A stretch of DNA of 64,000 nucleotides. Source: Streptomyces sp. AC1-42W. GTDB taxonomy: Bacteria; Actinomycetota; Actinomycetes; Streptomycetales; Streptomycetaceae. The translations under genes were made by a program, and so were the position numbers. The notes under the pieces were generated by a model, which made no database searches, had not been told where the DNA came from, and was given only the letters and a program-made list of their open reading frames with translations. The stretch spans positions 1,798,001-1,862,000 of the forward strand of contig NZ_QKWY01000002.1 of assembly GCF_003248355.1 (NCBI RefSeq), written 5' to 3'. This document shows positions 51,758 through 60,267 of the stretch, one piece after another. The number at the start of each line of letters is the position of its first letter. Position 1 is the first letter of the stretch.

Positions 51758-52321
51758 GTGACCCGCACGACGAACCGCCCTGCCCGACACCGGTCGCTCG
51801 GCGACCACCTCTGGCAGGACGATGCCGTCTGCCAGAGCACCACGTACAACCCCGTCGACCCCGACCTCTTCTTCCCGGACCCCGACGAGACCCACAAGAT
51901 CGCCGCCGCGAAGGCGCTGTGCGGCCAGTGCCCGGTCCGCCGCACCTGCCTGGACGCCGCCCTCGAAGGCGGCGACAGCGACGGCATCCGGGGCGGACTC
52001 ACCGAGGAGGAACGCGCGAGGCTGCACTCCAGGATCGCCGACCGCCTCGACTACAGCCGCGTCAACGACACCATCGCCGGACGCGACATCCACCTCACCA
52101 AGGCCGAACGCCGCGCCGTCGTCCACGCCGCCTACCGACACGGCCTGAGCGAACAACGCCTCGCCTGGCTCCTGAAGATCACCGAGGAACACGCGCAGAA
52201 GCTCTACCGCGAGACCCGCCGGGCCCTGCGCAACCGTGCCCTGAACCAGCCGACCAGCACCCCACCGCCCGACCACCAGGCCGAGCCGCTGGGCCGCGAC
52301 GACTTCGGGACGGCGGCATGA
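51758..52321 (+). CDS. WhiB-family transcription factor
   Basis: A 187-residue Wbl protein. Four cluster cysteines: Cys25 (DDAVC), Cys55, Cys58 and Cys64 (CGQCPVRRTC), followed by the G(V/I)xGG turn as GIRGG (76-80). It therefore can bind a 4Fe-4S cluster and contact SigA. A C-terminal HTH-like extension (HGLSEQRLAWLLKITEEHAQ) is longer than in most Wbl proteins. It starts GTG 51758 and overlaps the DUF2637 gene. Element-borne Wbl proteins commonly regulate transfer genes. Confidence 0.9.
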   Translation: MTRTTNRPARHRSLGDHLWQDDAVCQSTTYNPVDPDLFFPDPDETHKIAAAKALCGQCPVRRTCLDAALEGGDSDGIRGGLTEEERARLHSRIADRLDYSRVNDTIAGRDIHLTKAERRAVVHAAYRHGLSEQRLAWLLKITEEHAQKLYRETRRALRNRALNQPTSTPPPDHQAEPLGRDDFGTAA

Positions 52322-53355
52322 CGACCACGAACACACCGACCACCGCCCGCCTCACCGGCTGGGACCGCACAGCCATCATCGCCCTGGGCGGCGCCGGATG
52401 CGCCCTGTCGTACGACGCACTCCAGCAGATGGCCGTCGCCATCCACGTCCGGGGCGTACTGACCTACCTTTTCCCGCTGGTGATCGACGGTTTCATCGCC
52501 TACGGCGTCCGCGCCCTCCTGGTCCTGCGCAACGCCCCGCTCCGCGCCCGGCTCTACGTCTGGATGCTCTTCGGCACGGCCACCGCCGCCAGCATCTGGG
52601 CAAACGCCCTACACGCCGTCCGCCTCAACGGACAAGCCGCGGTCGGCACGGATCTGTGGCTCGGCGACACGGTGGTCGCGGTGCTCTCGACCCTGGCCCC
52701 GCTCGCGCTGGCCGGAGCTGTCCACCTCTACATCCTCATTGCCCGGGTGCCGGTCAAAGCCGGTGACCGCACGGGCGCCGGTCACCCCGGCTACCTCGGT
52801 CAGTCCAACGGTGGTGACCGGGGCATGGCCACCCGAGATGACCGGCTCGGTCAGCAGCGTCCGGAGGACGGCCGGGTCAGTGCTGGTCAGCCGTTCGCTG
52901 CCCTGACCGACCGGCCGGCAGTCTCCCTGGAGAGGCAGACACCGAACCTGCGGTCAGCGACCGAAGAGAGCGCCCCGGCGGACAGCGGCCTCCCGGTCAC
53001 CGGTGACCGCGAAGAGCAGAGAAGCGCCCATGACCTGCGCGGTCAGCCGGACACCTCGCAGCCGGTCAGTGACCGCACGGCCGCAACCGGGCCGGTCACC
53101 GGCCAGTCGGTCACTGCGGCCCAGGCCAGTGACCGCGAGCCTCGGGCAGGCGGTGACCGGCGCAGTGACCCCGACACCGAGGAGCTGCTCCGGATCGCCC
53201 GGTCGGCGGTCAGGGCGGAGGACAAGCTGACCCGGAAGGTGGTCGCCCAGGCCATCCGGGGTCAGCGGATACCGCTGTCCAGCGACACCCTGACCGGCCT
53301 GATGGCCCAGCTCCGAGCCCAGCACGGACAGCAGGTCACCCGCACCCGGAACTGA
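52318..53355 (+). CDS. DUF2637 (SpdB-like) membrane protein
   Basis: A 345-residue protein. The N-terminal ~145 residues hold about four transmembrane helices (TAIIALGGAGCALSYDALQQ, TYLFPLVIDGFIAYGV, MLFGTATAASIWANALHA, VLSTLAPLALAGAVHLYIL), as in DUF2637/SpdB proteins of actinobacterial conjugative elements. The next ~160 residues are a disordered linker rich in VTGDR, VSDRT and VTGQ, whose DNA is a dense GGTGACCG repeat array. The C-terminus (EELLRIARSAVRAEDKLTRK) is a helical DNA-binding-like tail. Probably a transfer or spread protein at the membrane. Confidence 0.85.
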   Translation: MTTTNTPTTARLTGWDRTAIIALGGAGCALSYDALQQMAVAIHVRGVLTYLFPLVIDGFIAYGVRALLVLRNAPLRARLYVWMLFGTATAASIWANALHAVRLNGQAAVGTDLWLGDTVVAVLSTLAPLALAGAVHLYILIARVPVKAGDRTGAGHPGYLGQSNGGDRGMATRDDRLGQQRPEDGRVSAGQPFAALTDRPAVSLERQTPNLRSATEESAPADSGLPVTGDREEQRSAHDLRGQPDTSQPVSDRTAATGPVTGQSVTAAQASDREPRAGGDRRSDPDTEELLRIARSAVRAEDKLTRKVVAQAIRGQRIPLSSDTLTGLMAQLRAQHGQQVTRTRN

Positions 53356-53381
53356 CCGGCCCGCACCTTGGCGGGTGACCG
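52762..53381. repeat. Array of GGTGACCG octamers within and after the DUF2637 gene
   Basis: Exact GGTGACCG or its complement CGGTCACC at 52762, 52779, 52813, 52994, 53002, 53093, 53152 and 53374, with about ten one-mismatch forms between. The pair 52994-53009 is a perfect 16-bp palindrome (CGGTCACCGGTGACCG); 53063-53075 is CGGTCAGTGACCG. Chance expectation for eight exact copies in 620 bp is far below one. Possible binding sites for a transfer or replication protein. Confidence 0.8.
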
Positions 53382-53457
53382 CGCCGGACACTCCGGCCGG
53401 TCGCCCGCCCCACCGAGACCGCACCCCACCCGTTCCGAACGAGTCGGAGAGCACCAG

Positions 53458-53682
53458 ATGCGCACCACACCGGCCACACCCGCCGAGGTCGAGTCCTGGC
53501 TGACAGTCCTGCACCAGCACGGTCACGTTCACGACGTCAGCCGTGGACGCGACGCCACCTGGATCGTCCGCCGTACCCCGTCCAGCCGGCCGTGGACCCT
53601 GCACCACCCGGTCCTGGCCATGGACTGGATCGAGAACACTGTCCGCCAAATCCGGCAGACGCGCCCGGAGAAGCGCCGGTGA
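53458..53682 (+). CDS. Hypothetical 74-residue protein
   Basis: Small protein beginning MRTTPATPAEVESWLTVLHQ, ending MDWIENTVRQIRQTRPEKRR. Not recognised. ATG 53458 follows GGAG. The stop overlaps the GTG of the MobC gene (GTGA), so it is part of the mobilisation operon. Confidence 0.6.
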   Translation: MRTTPATPAEVESWLTVLHQHGHVHDVSRGRDATWIVRRTPSSRPWTLHHPVLAMDWIENTVRQIRQTRPEKRR

Positions 53683-54344
53683 CCACCGACGAACCGGCGG
53701 CCACCGCCTCGGGACAGCAGCGTGACCCCAGCACGGCTCCTGGCGGAGCAAGTTGTCGCGTACGACGGTCCTACGGCCCGTCGTACGCACTTGCCCCCGC
53801 CCCAGAGGGCGGGGGAAGCCCTGCTGGTTCCCGAGCGAGGACGCACGGGAACCAGCAGGACAACTGGCACCAGGGGGCGCCGGACACCGGGGGAGAAGCC
53901 AACAGCGAAACCCGCTGCGAGCAGCCGATACCGAGCACGCCCGCCTTCCCCGACCGCCTACCGCGCCGCCGCAGCCGCAACCCGAGCCGGCGCACCCGCA
54001 AGACGACCACGCGCCTCTCCGATACCGAGCACGCCGAGATCGCGACCGCCGCCAAGCAGCGCAACGTCACCGTCGCCCGCTTCATCGCCGCGGCCGGCCT
54101 GGCCGCCGCCCGCGGTTCGACCGCCCTGCACACCAACGAACGGCTCGACGCCGCGATTGACGAGCTGGCCGCACTGCGTACGGCCCTCGCCCGAATCGGT
54201 AACAACATCAACCAGATTGCCCACGTCCTCAACAGCGGCGGCCACCCGCGCGCAGGAGAACTCGAATACGCCCTGCGCGCCCTGGCCCGGCTGCTCGTCC
54301 ATGTCGACAACGCTGCGAACGACCTGGTGAGGAAGCGAAGCTGA
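53679..54344 (+). CDS. mobC: MobC-like mobilisation accessory protein
   Basis: About 221 residues if GTG 53679 is used. The conserved part is in the C-terminal half: RLSDTEHAEIATAAKQRNVT (ribbon-helix-helix) and the MobC signature ALARIGNNINQIAHVLN. The N-terminal ~80 codons overlie a run of perfect hairpins and lack homology, so the real start may be later. MobC proteins help the relaxase open the DNA at oriT. The stop overlaps the relaxase start (TGATG). Confidence 0.85.
   Translation: MTTDEPAATASGQQRDPSTAPGGASCRVRRSYGPSYALAPAPEGGGSPAGSRARTHGNQQDNWHQGAPDTGGEANSETRCEQPIPSTPAFPDRLPRRRSRNPSRRTRKTTTRLSDTEHAEIATAAKQRNVTVARFIAAAGLAAARGSTALHTNERLDAAIDELAALRTALARIGNNINQIAHVLNSGGHPRAGELEYALRALARLLVHVDNAANDLVRKRS
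53748..53859. promoter_or_regulatory. Candidate origin of transfer (oriT): three consecutive perfect hairpins
   Basis: Hairpin 1: GCGTACGACGG (53758-53768) with CCGTCGTACGC (53778-53788), extended outward by GCAAGT (53748-53753) with ACTTGC (53789-53794). Hairpin 2: CCCCCGCCC with GGGCGGGGG (53794-53815, 4-base loop). Hairpin 3: CCTGCTGGTTCCCG (53820-53833) with CGGGAACCAGCAGG (53846-53859). Three perfect stems within 112 bp directly upstream of a relaxase gene is oriT architecture. The nick would be expected in the single-stranded stretch near ACTTGCCCC. Confidence 0.65.
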
Positions 54345-56086
54345 TGGTCCCCAAGATCCGGCGCGGCTCACGCACCCACGGTCTGCTCGTCTACCTGTAC
54401 GGCCCTGGCAAACGCGACGAGCACGTCGACCCTCACCTTGTCGGTAGCTGGGACGGCTTCGCCCCCGACCCCGGCCGCGACACCAGCCCGGACCCCGACC
54501 CGAAGGCCACCCTCGCCCGGCTCGCCGCGGCGCTGGATCTACGCGTCAAGCAGGCAGGCACCGAGGCCCCGCGTGAGCACGTCTGGCATTGCTCGGTGCG
54601 CACCGACCCCGGCGATCGGACCCTGACTGACGCGGAATGGAACACGATCGCCAGCCGCTTGGTCCGCGCCGTCAACCTCGCCCCGGAAGGCGACCCGGAC
54701 GGCTGCCGCTGGGTCGCCGTACGGCATGCCGACGACCACATCCACATCCTGGCCACCATGGTCCGAGGCGACTTGCGCCGCCCCCGGATGAACTACGACT
54801 TCAAGAAGGCCCAAGGCGAGTGCCGGCGCATTGAGAAGGAGATGGGCCTGCGCCGGCTGAAGCCCGGCGACGGAACCGGAGCCAAGACCCCCACCAGCGC
54901 CGAACGCTTCAAGGCCGAACGCACCGGCCGTACCGATACCGCCCGCGAGACGCTCCGCGACACAGTCCGCCAAGCCCTCGCCGGAGTGAACGACGAGAAG
55001 GAGTTCTTCACCCGCCTCCGCGACGCGGGCCTGCGGGTGAAGGTGCGCACCGCACCGTCCGGCGACCTCCTCGGCTACAACGTCTCCCTCCCCGGCGACC
55101 GCAACCGGTACGGCGAACCGATCTGGTACCCCGGCTCCAAGCTGGCCCCCGACCTCTCCCTCCCCAAGATCCACCTCCGCCTCGCCGACGGCGCCGGCGA
55201 GCGGACAACACCTGCGCCGGACAGCGGCCGACCGGACTGGTCCGCGCCGGCCCGAGCACGACGCGGCGCCACCGGCACCGCCGAGCACGCCGCTGCCCTT
55301 CTCGACAGCGAGAACGATCAAAAGGCCGCCGCGCAGCTCGTCGGTACCGGAGAACTCCTGGACGCGCTCGCCCAAACCTCCCCGGCCACCACCCGCGCTG
55401 AACTCGCCGCCGCAGCCCGTGCGTTCGAACGAGCCACCCGCAGCCACATCCGAGCAGAACACGCCGACCACCGAGCGCTCCGCTCGGCCGCCCGCGGCAT
55501 CGTCCAGGCCGGCGGCGCACTCGGCAGGGGCGAAGACGGCGGCACCACCGCCATGCTCCTGTCCACCCTCGTCCTCCTCGCCCTCGCCGCCGCCCACTGG
55601 CACTCCGCCCGCAACCACGCCCAGCAAGCCCACGCCGCACGCCAAGCCGCACACCACCTACGCACCGCCTACCACCACGCCGCCACCACCCCGCTGCGCG
55701 CACTCAACGCACAGGGCCGCGCCCTCCCGGATGCAGAGCGCCGCACCCACCAGGCCACCATCCGTACGGCGCTGAGCGGGTCAGGACTGGAGACAGAGCG
55801 CTCAGCGGCGCACGCCGATGCTCTGGCCGCCACGCTCGCCCAGGCCGAGAAGGCAGGCCACGACCCGAAGGCGCTGCTCCAGCGGGCCATCGACATGCGC
55901 GAACTCGATACCGCAGAGAACGTCAACGACGTCCTGGTCTGGCGCCTGCGCCACCTCGCGCACCTCCCCGCCCAGCCCGCCGAACCGTCCCGCGCCCGGC
56001 CTGCCGGCACCACGACCCGCCCCGCCACACCCACCGCGACCACCCACACCACCGTCGAGCCACGCCACCGACGACCACGCCGCTGA
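54344..56086 (+). CDS. MobA/VirD2-type relaxase
   Basis: A 580-residue HUH nuclease. It has a Tyr-containing N-terminus (GLLVYLYGPGKRDEH; Tyr17/Tyr19), then HADDHIHIL with His128, His132 and His134 as the metal-binding histidines. After the ~250-residue relaxase domain come a helical region, one hydrophobic helix (AMLLSTLVLLALAAAHW) and a Pro/Thr-rich tail. It would nick at oriT and lead the strand through a type IV channel. Whether the channel is encoded by the same element cannot be seen here. Confidence 0.92.
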   Translation: MVPKIRRGSRTHGLLVYLYGPGKRDEHVDPHLVGSWDGFAPDPGRDTSPDPDPKATLARLAAALDLRVKQAGTEAPREHVWHCSVRTDPGDRTLTDAEWNTIASRLVRAVNLAPEGDPDGCRWVAVRHADDHIHILATMVRGDLRRPRMNYDFKKAQGECRRIEKEMGLRRLKPGDGTGAKTPTSAERFKAERTGRTDTARETLRDTVRQALAGVNDEKEFFTRLRDAGLRVKVRTAPSGDLLGYNVSLPGDRNRYGEPIWYPGSKLAPDLSLPKIHLRLADGAGERTTPAPDSGRPDWSAPARARRGATGTAEHAAALLDSENDQKAAAQLVGTGELLDALAQTSPATTRAELAAAARAFERATRSHIRAEHADHRALRSAARGIVQAGGALGRGEDGGTTAMLLSTLVLLALAAAHWHSARNHAQQAHAARQAAHHLRTAYHHAATTPLRALNAQGRALPDAERRTHQATIRTALSGSGLETERSAAHADALAATLAQAEKAGHDPKALLQRAIDMRELDTAENVNDVLVWRLRHLAHLPAQPAEPSRARPAGTTTRPATPTATTHTTVEPRHRRPRR

Positions 56087-56203
56087 GGACAGCCGGAAAC
56101 GGCCCCGCGCCACCTGGGCGCACCAGGGTCTGCATATCCCCTGGACAGCCCGCTCACCTGCTGTTACGGATGGGAACCGAGACCTCGACCGGGAGACGAC
56201 ACC

Positions 56204-56566
56204 GTGGACAGAAGAACCAACCCCGCTGCCGGCACCGACCCGCTCCGCCAACTCGTGGACGCACCGATCTTGCCCACCGGCCCCGGCGTGACGCGCCACC
56301 TCGCCCATCCCCAGGAACTCACCCTTCGCGGGATTCCGGTGATGTGCTCGGTCTGCCGAGCCCGACGCGACTGGCTGCTCATCAGCCACGGCCGCAACGT
56401 CTGGGTCATCTGCCGTTGCGGCAACCAGTGGCTGGAGCCCGAGATCACCCGCGTCGACTTCGACGCCCGCATCTTCTTCCCCGACGGCACCGTCTACCCC
56501 AGCATCGACCAGGCCCTTGCCGCACTCGGATTCGACGGGACCTTCGCTGGCGCCTACCTGGACTGA
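56204..56566 (+). CDS. Zinc-ribbon-like small protein
   Basis: About 120 residues, GTG start. CSVC and CRCG motifs (VMCSVCRARRDWLLISHGR, VICRCGNQWLEPEI) can form a zinc ribbon. The remainder (VDFDARIFFPDGTVYPSIDQ) is beta-rich. No named family recognised. It follows the relaxase by 117 bases. Between it and 56838 there are only short, unsupported frames. Confidence 0.6.
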   Translation: MDRRTNPAAGTDPLRQLVDAPILPTGPGVTRHLAHPQELTLRGIPVMCSVCRARRDWLLISHGRNVWVICRCGNQWLEPEITRVDFDARIFFPDGTVYPSIDQALAALGFDGTFAGAYLD

Positions 56567-56837
56567 GGCGCTGCTGGATCAGCCGAAGAATAGCCATCCG
56601 CATGTAATCGAACGCGTGAGCGAAACTGAGGTGTCGAGGATCGAACTGCTCCGCTCCCTGGAGCGGGTGCAAGTCCGAGATCTCGCACGTATCGTCGGAT
56701 GACCGGCTCCAGGGTCGAACCGGTGCTGGCAGAGGAGGTACGGCGCCTTATCGGCGAGAACAGCTCGCTTGCCAGCTCTGCCGTCCGGACACCGAACTGG
56801 GCATGCTGTGACGTCCATGCTGCCGGACGATAGAGGC

Positions 56838-57047
56838 ATGAAGCCCGCGCCGATAATCGTCCACCGCCCGTCGCCCACCGGCGGCCGAAGGGTGACCGCA
56901 AACGGGCAGATCCTCGGACTCGCGCACGACGATCGCGATCTGATCGAGTTCCTTCGCCGAGTCGGCCTAAACGCGGAAGCACTGATCGACGATCCCGACT
57001 GGGTCGAGTGGCGAGGGGGCCATGCCCACGTCTGGGACGCGGCCTGA
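56838..57047 (+). CDS. Hypothetical small protein
   Basis: A 69-residue protein, MKPAPIIVHRPSPTGGRRVT to ADPDWVEWRGG-like DDPDWVEWRGGHAHVW. Streptomyces elements often carry such proteins; function unknown. ATG 56838 is chosen over the upstream ATG 56769 because the conserved-looking HRPSPTGGRRV begins there. It ends before a strong terminator. Confidence 0.6.
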   Translation: MKPAPIIVHRPSPTGGRRVTANGQILGLAHDDRDLIEFLRRVGLNAEALIDDPDWVEWRGGHAHVWDAA

Positions 57048-57065
57048 CCCGCGTCGAACACATGA

Positions 57066-57108
57066 CAGCCGCTCGTACCACGATCGACGATCGCGGTACG
57101 AGCGGCTG
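57066..57108. terminator. Strong hairpin between convergent genes
   Basis: CAGCCGCTCGTACC (57066-57079) and GGTACGAGCGGCTG (57095-57108) form a perfect 14-bp stem. The loop itself contains the palindrome CGATCGACGATCG-like core. It ends the rightward mobilisation transcript and the leftward accessory transcript. Confidence 0.75.
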
Positions 57109-57125
57109 CGGTTGGTGTAGGTGGT

Positions 57126-57479
57126 TCAGGTCGGGGCGAGGCTGTTCGAGAGGTCGAGGGCGGCGGTCGCAAGAGCGAGGGCGGTGGCGAGGCCGGTCAC
57201 CTCGTAGAGGGTCGGGCGGACCAGTCTGGGCCAGTCGTCGGGAGCGGCGGGCCAGGACGCCAGGTGCACCTCGGTTGTGGCAAGGCTGAGGTGGGCGGTG
57301 ACGTCCCAGCCGGCGAGGGAGGCGGGTTCCCAGTGGAGCCGGATGCGGCCGAGCGGGAGAGGTGCGGAAGCGGGGGTGAGCCAGGCGACGTCGAGCGGGC
57401 CGTCGGCCCGTGCGCTCACCCGCTGGACCACCGCGCCGCGTACACCGATCGGCATGGGGCGAACGGCGAGCCCGTGCAA
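57126..57479 (-). CDS. Hypothetical protein, accessory operon
   Basis: About 117 residues (or 109 from ATG 57455), beta-rich: VQRVSARADGPLDVAWLTPA, HWEPASLAGWDVTAHLSLAT. It is soluble and not recognised. It is the last gene of a long minus-strand run from 63.5 kb. Confidence 0.5.
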   Translation of the reverse strand: MHGLAVRPMPIGVRGAVVQRVSARADGPLDVAWLTPASAPLPLGRIRLHWEPASLAGWDVTAHLSLATTEVHLASWPAAPDDWPRLVRPTLYEVTGLATALALATAALDLSNSLAPT

Positions 57480-57533
57480 AGGGAGGGAGCGTGAAGAGGG
57501 GATGCGGGCCTCCGGGGTGGTGCAGATATTTGG

Positions 57534-57746
57534 TCAGGACCAGCCGATCGTGTCGGCGACGGCTGGTGGGAGGTAGTCCTCCTGGCCGTCCTCGTTGATG
57601 AAGGCGTGGCCGTCGTGGACGACGACCTCGGCGCCCACGTAGTGGGTGAACGGAAAGTCGGGGCCGACGGCAATTCTTACCGGCAGACGAGGATCAAGCT
57701 GCTGCAGCTGACGCAGCAGATCACCGACGGTCAGATGGCGGGGCAA
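57534..57746 (-). CDS. Hypothetical 70-residue protein
   Basis: TTG start at 57746 chosen because GGAGG lies 8 bases upstream; the frame is open further. Sequence MPRHLTVGDLLRQLQQLDPR then LPVRIAVGPDFPFTHYVGAE looks like a small conserved DUF with a helix then beta-strands. Found in similar Streptomyces elements, by memory; function unknown. Confidence 0.55.
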   Translation of the reverse strand: MPRHLTVGDLLRQLQQLDPRLPVRIAVGPDFPFTHYVGAEVVVHDGHAFINEDGQEDYLPPAVADTIGWS

Positions 57747-57949
57747 GAAGAGGACCTCCAAGGGACGTACGGGGCAGCAGAAGAGCGTCCGGGCGGCGGG
57801 TAAGTCACGCCTACGCCGGTCGGAAGTTCGGGTGCGATGTCCTGCCGCCACTCACGGGCATCACGGGCGGGTTCCCGCCCGTGGTGGTAGGAGCTGGGGT
57901 TGTGGCCGGGGCAGCAGTTGCAGCGCCGCAGTCCACGCCGCGTCATCAT
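57731..57949 (-). CDS. Possible small basic protein
   Basis: About 72 residues from ATG 57949: MMTRRGLRRCNCCPGHNPSS with a CNCC cluster, then YHHGREPARDAREWRQDIAP. Only the first half looks conserved. It overlaps the neighbour by 16 bases. Weak support. Confidence 0.35.
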   Translation of the reverse strand: MMTRRGLRRCNCCPGHNPSSYHHGREPARDAREWRQDIAPELPTGVGVTYPPPGRSSAAPYVPWRSSSCPAI

Positions 57950-58054
57950 TTTGTCGCGCGTCACGCAGTGGTCGTCCCTTCATCGCGTCGGATATTCGAT
58001 GGTTGGTGCGCGTCGGGTCCGGAGGGTTGGCCGGGCTCGACGGGTTCGCGTGCA

Positions 58055-58240
58055 CTACTCGCTGAAGACGTCCGCGATGTCGGCGAGCCATCGGCGTTCT
58101 TCGGCGCGCCGGGCGGCCCGGCGCCGAAGGGTCTTGGCGCGGCGGCCGTAGTTTCTGGGCAGGTAGTAGCAAGTGCAGCCTCGGCGGGCGTGGGCGCACT
58201 TGCGCCGGTATCCGGGGCGGGTGGCCAGGAGCATGGGCAT
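58055..58240 (-). CDS. Small basic protein
   Basis: 61 residues, MPMLLATRPGYRRKCAHARR then GCTCYYLPRNYGRRAKTLRR, with Cys residues and a very basic middle; an acidic tail WLADIADVFSE. It resembles small nucleic-acid-binding proteins common in streptomycete elements. AAGG precedes the start. Confidence 0.5.
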   Translation of the reverse strand: MPMLLATRPGYRRKCAHARRGCTCYYLPRNYGRRAKTLRRRAARRAEERRWLADIADVFSE

Positions 58241-58344
58241 GGCTGTGCCTTTCGGTAAAGGGGGAGGCGTGTCGCGCTCGTCAAGCGGGTGACTGCGGAC
58301 GCACTGGGGGGCTGCTCGGGATCGATCCGCCCAGTGGCGCTGCG

Positions 58345-58691
58345 TCAGTGGGCGGAACGGGTGACGAGGGCCGCGAGGAACCCCGCGACGGCCTCGGAGG
58401 GGGTCTGGAGGCCGAACTCCTGGACCCAGGGGTCGCCCTCATCGGGCTGGACGCGAATTTCCCAGACGATGTTGCGCTGCCAGGCGGCGGGTCCTCGGGG
58501 AGCCAGCCGACGTAGACGTGGCCGTCGGGGCTCGTGGCGTGGACGTTGGCCTCCGGGGTGTCGACGACGGACCAGTTGAGGTCGTGGAGAAGGTCGAGCA
58601 CGGGGGCAGCGCAGTGGTCGGAAGAGAGCCAACGGCGTTCGTGCACGGTGGGGTCGACGGTGGCAGGAAGGAGGGCAGCAGACGCGTTCAT
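58345..58691 (-). pseudogene. DUF317 gene, frameshifted
   Basis: Starts at ATG 58691 (MNASAALLPATVDPTVHE). DUF317 residues are seen in one frame (LNWSVVDTPEANVHATSPDG, HVYVGWLPEDPP) and then, after loss of one base near 58,485-58,490, in the next (AWQRNIVWEIRVQPDEGDP, TPSEAVAGFLAALV). DUF317 proteins are widespread in Streptomyces plasmids and elements. It is probably inactive unless the shift is a sequencing error. Confidence 0.65.
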
Positions 58692-59251
58692 GGTTGGACG
58701 ATCCCTTCGATGACCTGCGGTTTTTCCGACACCCGTACGTTGGCATGGGGTGCCCCGGAGGTCGTAGTCGTTTCCCGCACGGTGGCGTCTGCCGTGGGCG
58801 AACTTGCGACGACCCGCAAGTGTGCGTCGGCCGAAGGAATGGATGGGCGGCGGTCGGTGTCGTACCTGGGTTGCGGTGACAGGCCGTATGGGAGGGAGAG
58901 GCGGGCCGGAATGGCGCAGTCGAGCAGAGGGTGGGACGGTGCAGGGTTGGAACACAAGATCCTTGCCGCAGGCCGGCCCTGGACCGTGGGCGACACCGTG
59001 ATGGTCGCGGATGGGCAATGGGGAGTTGGCGCGCAGTCCAGCGGACGGACGGAGCAGGAGGTCGTGGTGGAGCAGCGGATGGCGGATGGCGGTGAAGTCG
59101 AGTTGACGGTGGAGTTGCTGGCCCGCGTCGTGGGTGCTCACGTCTCGGATGCCCACCAGGCGGAGCCTCCCACTTGAACACGTGGTGAGGGAGCCCGTGT
59201 GGTGTGCGCCCGTATCGGGGACGTCCACCACACGGGCCTGGGCCTGACCGT
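58692..59251. other. Gap without a supported gene
   Basis: Several open frames cross this 560-bp stretch on both strands because of high GC, but none has a ribosome site together with a recognisable domain. A plus-strand frame ending at 59177 (DTVMVADGQWGVGAQ) and a minus-strand frame 58688-58996 are the best candidates. Confidence 0.3.
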
Positions 59252-60267
59252 TCAGTGATGGCGGGGGCCTGCCAACGGCGTCGGCGAGCTCGCTGCCGCA
59301 GGGGGAGTTGGCGACGTGGGCACCGGGCCCGGTGGGGCGGCGGTCTGCCCTGCGGTTGGGACGGGGGTGTGTCCTGCGGTTGGGACGGGGGTGTGCGGAC
59401 GGTGCTGCGATGTACCCGCTGTGCGGCTGCGGGCTGCCATCACCCGTAGGCCAGCGGCGGAGCGTGGGGCGCGTGCGGCGCGGTTGACCGCCCCGGCGAC
59501 GGCAGTACGCCGTACGTCGAGCGGAGTCGGGGCGGCATGTGGCCGGGGCATGCGTGAGGTGACGGGCGTGATGGTGACCAGATGTTTCAAGCTCTCGTTC
59601 AGCATGTGCCGTTCACGTACGACGGGCGCGGTAATGGTCATAGCGGCGGCCGTTGCGGAGATCAGGTGGGACGGGGTGCCGGCAGTGAAGACCGCCTCGG
59701 CGCGTGTGCCCCACCTGGGCGGACCGGACCACAAGGTCACAGCCTTTTCCTTCCTGCCGATGTACCGCCGGTCAAGCATGGCACCTGCCTGGCCGTCGGG
59801 CGCGATGATCTCGATGAGCCCAGTTCCCCACCCCCCCCGGCGCCAGCCGGCGTCGATCAAGGGCTGGAGCGCATCGCGCCAAGACGCCGACGGCCGTTCC
59901 AGGAAGCACGCACCGTCCTTGTGAGTGCTGGATTCGGCGTAGTCGCGGGCCGGGCAGCGGTGAGGCCGGCCACGATCTCGGCCAGGGTGAGGTGGTTGAA
60001 GGACGCCGCCCGCTGCGGTGCGCCGACGCTCTCGGGGGAAGCGGTGATCTTCCAGACGTCCCAGTCATCGCCAAACCAGCCGATACGAATCCGGTGGTCA
60101 GGACTGGTGACGAGCAGCTGGCAGGGGCTGTCGCCCAGGTCGTGGCGCGGCCAGTGGGCAACCGGCGCGAAACTCGCCTCGCCCGACACCCCCAAGCCGG
60201 CCAGGTACCGGGGGCTGACCAGTACCTCTTCGTAGGGATCAGGTTCGTGAGCCTGCAAGGTGCTCAT
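59252..60267 (-). pseudogene. Second DUF317 gene, frameshifted
   Basis: Starts at ATG 60267 (MSTLQAHEPDPYEEVLVSPR). The first DUF317 part (LLVTSPDHRIRIGWFGDDWD, HLTLAEIVAGLTAAR) ends in a shift near 59,945-59,960. The second part continues in another frame as DYAESSTHKDGACFLERPSA, SWRDALQPLIDAGWRRGGWG and ends 59252. The Pro/Thr-rich C-terminus includes two direct copies of PVPTAG(H/Q)T encoded by a 24-bp repeat near 59,346-59,393. Two DUF317 genes in a row are both broken. Confidence 0.65.

Noticed and set aside
58518..59177. Plus-strand frame across the DUF317 gene and gap
   Set aside because: First half is antisense to DUF317; second half lacks ribosome site and recognised domain.
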